Positions 62,456-64,000 of a stretch of DNA of 64,000 nt are shown in pieces. The stretch's first letter is position 1; each line of letters opens with the position of its first letter. The notes beneath the pieces are model-generated. The model was not told where the DNA came from, searched no databases, and saw only the letters and a program-made list of their open reading frames with translations. The translations under genes were made by a program, and so were the position numbers. Origin of the DNA: Nocardioides aurantiacus (lineage in GTDB: Bacteria; Actinomycetota; Actinomycetes; Propionibacteriales; Nocardioidaceae); contig NZ_RKHO01000001.1 in NCBI RefSeq assembly GCF_003752505.1, forward strand, positions 2,232,001 to 2,296,000. Direction: 5' to 3'.

Positions 62456-63398
62456 GCCCCGACCCTAGTGCTCCGGCCGGGACCGGCCCCGACATCGGCC
62501 CCGACATCGGCACCGGCACCGGTGCGGCCCGTACGCCGCGGCGCAGCGTCGCGAGCAGCACCCCGCCCACCACCAGCGTCGCGCCGGCCAGCTCCAGCGG
62601 CGCGGCCTGCTCGCCCAGCACCACCCAGGCGCCGCTCATGCCGACCACTGGCACCAGCATCGAGAACGGCGCCACCTGGCTGGCCGGGTGCCGGGCCATC
62701 AGCCAGGTCCACAGCCCGGAGCCGACGACGGTCCCGACGAGCACGGTGTAGGCCAGCCCGGCCAGTGCCAGCACCCCGCTCGGGCTGGCCAGGGTGGTCA
62801 GCGAGGTGGCGATCGGCTGCGGCCCCTCCACGGCCAGCGCGAGCACGAGCATCGGGACCGGTGGCACGACCGACATCCACAGCGTCAGGTGCAGCGGCTG
62901 CGGCGCTCGGGCGAGCCGGCTGCACAGGTTGCCGATCGCCCAGCCGAGCGCGCCGGCGAGGACCAGCAGGAACGGCAGCAGCCCGGCCGCCTCGGCGCGG
63001 TGCCAGCCCACGACGGCCAGTCCCGCCCCGGCGAGCACCACGCCCAGCACGCCGCGGGGGCCGACCCGCTCCCCCAGCAGGGCGGCCCCGAGCACGAGGG
63101 TGAAGGGCGCGGAGGCCTGGAGGACCAGGGAGGCCGTCCCGGGCGGCATCCCCGCCTCCATCCCCCAGTAGAGGAAAAGGAACTGCAGCGTCCCGAACCC
63201 CAGCCCGTAGCCGACCAGCCACCGCACCGGCACCTGCGGTCGCGGCACCAGCAGCACGGTCGGGACCGCGATGACGGCGAACCGGAGCGCGACCAGGAAG
63301 AACGGCGGGAAGTGTCCGAGCGAGGCGTCGATGGCGAGGAAGTTCAGGCCCCAGGTGCAGGCGACGAGAACGGCGAGGAGCTGGTGGCGGGGAGGCAC
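62448..63398 (-). CDS. EamA-family (DMT) exporter
   Basis: A 316-residue protein with ten hydrophobic segments in two EamA repeats (VACTWGLNFLAIDASLGHFPPFFLVALRF; GALGWAIGNLCSRLA). Such drug/metabolite transporters export amino acids or metabolites. GTG 63398 lies 72 bases from a divergent LysR regulator gene, the common arrangement for LysR-controlled exporters. It overlaps the methyltransferase start by eight bases. Confidence 0.87.
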   Translation of the reverse strand: MPPRHQLLAVLVACTWGLNFLAIDASLGHFPPFFLVALRFAVIAVPTVLLVPRPQVPVRWLVGYGLGFGTLQFLFLYWGMEAGMPPGTASLVLQASAPFTLVLGAALLGERVGPRGVLGVVLAGAGLAVVGWHRAEAAGLLPFLLVLAGALGWAIGNLCSRLARAPQPLHLTLWMSVVPPVPMLVLALAVEGPQPIATSLTTLASPSGVLALAGLAYTVLVGTVVGSGLWTWLMARHPASQVAPFSMLVPVVGMSGAWVVLGEQAAPLELAGATLVVGGVLLATLRRGVRAAPVPVPMSGPMSGPVPAGALGSGRD

Positions 63399-63469
63399 GC
63401 GACCATCGTGGACCCGCGCACCATGAAGGACAATCGACACCTGGGACAGCTGCTCATTAGGTTGACTAC

Positions 63470-64000
63470 ATGGACGTCCGCCACCTCGACCTGCTGCGCG
63501 AGCTCGCCGACCGGGGTAGCCTCGCCGCCGTGGCGCAGGCAACCCACCGCACCCCCTCGGCGCTCTCCCAGCAGCTCCGCACGGCCGAGCGGGCCTTCGG
63601 CGCGGCCCTGGTCGAGCCGCACGGCCGGGGACTGCGGCTGACCGAGGCCGGGGCGCTGCTCGCCCGCGGCGGGGCCGACGTGGCGACGGCCGTCGCCCGG
63701 GTGACGGCGGCCTGGGAGGACTACCGCGGCGGCCCCCGCGGCACCGTCTCGGTGGCGGCGCTGCCGAGCGCGGCGACCTTCCTGCTGCCGCGCCTGCAGC
63801 GACGGCTCGCCGGCACGGGCCTGGAGCTGCGCTGCCGCGACTACGACCTCGCCGAGACCGACTTCGCCGGGCTGACCGCCGACAACGACCTGGTGATCGG
63901 GCACAGCGTGACCGCACGACGACCCGCCGGCACCGCCGGGCTGACGGTGACGCCGCTGGTGACCGAGCCGCTCGACGTCGCGCTGGCCGAGGACCACCCG
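63470..64000 (+). CDS. LysR-family transcriptional regulator, cut by the right edge
   Basis: The first 177 residues of a LysR regulator. The winged helix-turn-helix at about 1-60 (MDVRHLDLLRELADRGSLAAVAQATHRTPSALSQQL) and dimer helix are complete, followed by the start of the effector domain (GTVSVAALPSAATFLLPRL). ATG 63470 is the natural start. It is divergent from the EamA exporter, which is its most likely target. The 3' end lies outside the window. Confidence 0.88.
   Translation, partial: MDVRHLDLLRELADRGSLAAVAQATHRTPSALSQQLRTAERAFGAALVEPHGRGLRLTEAGALLARGGADVATAVARVTAAWEDYRGGPRGTVSVAALPSAATFLLPRLQRRLAGTGLELRCRDYDLAETDFAGLTADNDLVIGHSVTARRPAGTAGLTVTPLVTEPLDVALAEDHP

Overview
The window is very G+C-rich DNA with tightly packed genes, many GTG starts and frequent 1- or 4-base stop/start overlaps. 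Gene content is that of a high-GC Gram-positive actinobacterium: a SepH-type septation protein, DUF3093, DUF4193, DUF3159 and DUF3710 proteins, a PAC2 protein, FabG4/HtdX, a CeoB/CeoC-like TrkA pair and an actinobacterial SOS box. My best guess is a Nocardioides-like chromosome; I see no phage, transposon, CRISPR, rRNA or tRNA. No gene-free stretch exceeds about 215 bases.

Layout. 1-7206: a polyamine-type locus. A cut-off FAD amine oxidoreductase and potC-potB-potA-potD run leftward; divergently come an Lrp/AsnC regulator, a second FAD oxidoreductase and a second Lrp/AsnC regulator. 7220-10778: a fatty-acyl-CoA ligase and a gamma-glutamyltransferase-like protein. 10837-15136: a sugar-type ABC importer facing a LacI-family regulator, with GACAA/TTGTC operators between them. 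15151-17721: a divergent AlkA-like DNA glycosylase and ATP-dependent DNA ligase. 17749-19609: a small unknown protein, a palindromic repeat cluster, a probable phosphatidylcholine synthase and a GtrA-like membrane protein. 19647-24038: TetR regulator, thiolase, FabG4-type reductase and HtdX-type dehydratase, the same arrangement as the mycobacterial fadA2/fabG4/htdX locus.

24039-39639: an M23 peptidase with beta-propeller-like repeats, thioesterase II with a PAC2 protein, a cationic amino acid permease, a lipoprotein metallopeptidase, dxs, an SMP-30-like protein, a small protein directly behind a consensus LexA box, an XdhC/YjbQ/thiamine-binding cluster, an orphan histidine kinase, and a coupled acyl-CoA ligase plus cyclase-family pair. 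39819-44248: aconitase and an aldo/keto reductase diverging around an 18-bp perfect palindrome, then an MmcQ/YjbR protein.

44263-53638 is a block conserved across Actinobacteria: TRAM-domain RNA methyltransferase, KimA-like permease, two TrkA proteins, DUF3159, OB-fold protein, DUF3710, dut, DUF3093, DUF4235, DUF4193 and suhB. 53640-64000 holds an Fe-S type ferrochelatase, an MFS transporter, a sugar-lactone oxidase, a TRIC-like channel, SepH with a short N terminus, a fused acyl-CoA reductase, a DUF952 membrane protein, a methyltransferase, an EamA exporter and a divergent LysR regulator cut by the right edge.

Most metabolic genes concern fatty acids and CoA thioesters, amine and amino acid uptake, and central carbon metabolism. 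Regulators sit beside their likely targets, and candidate operators are visible for several of them. All functions are inferred from motifs and context by eye; no database search was run.
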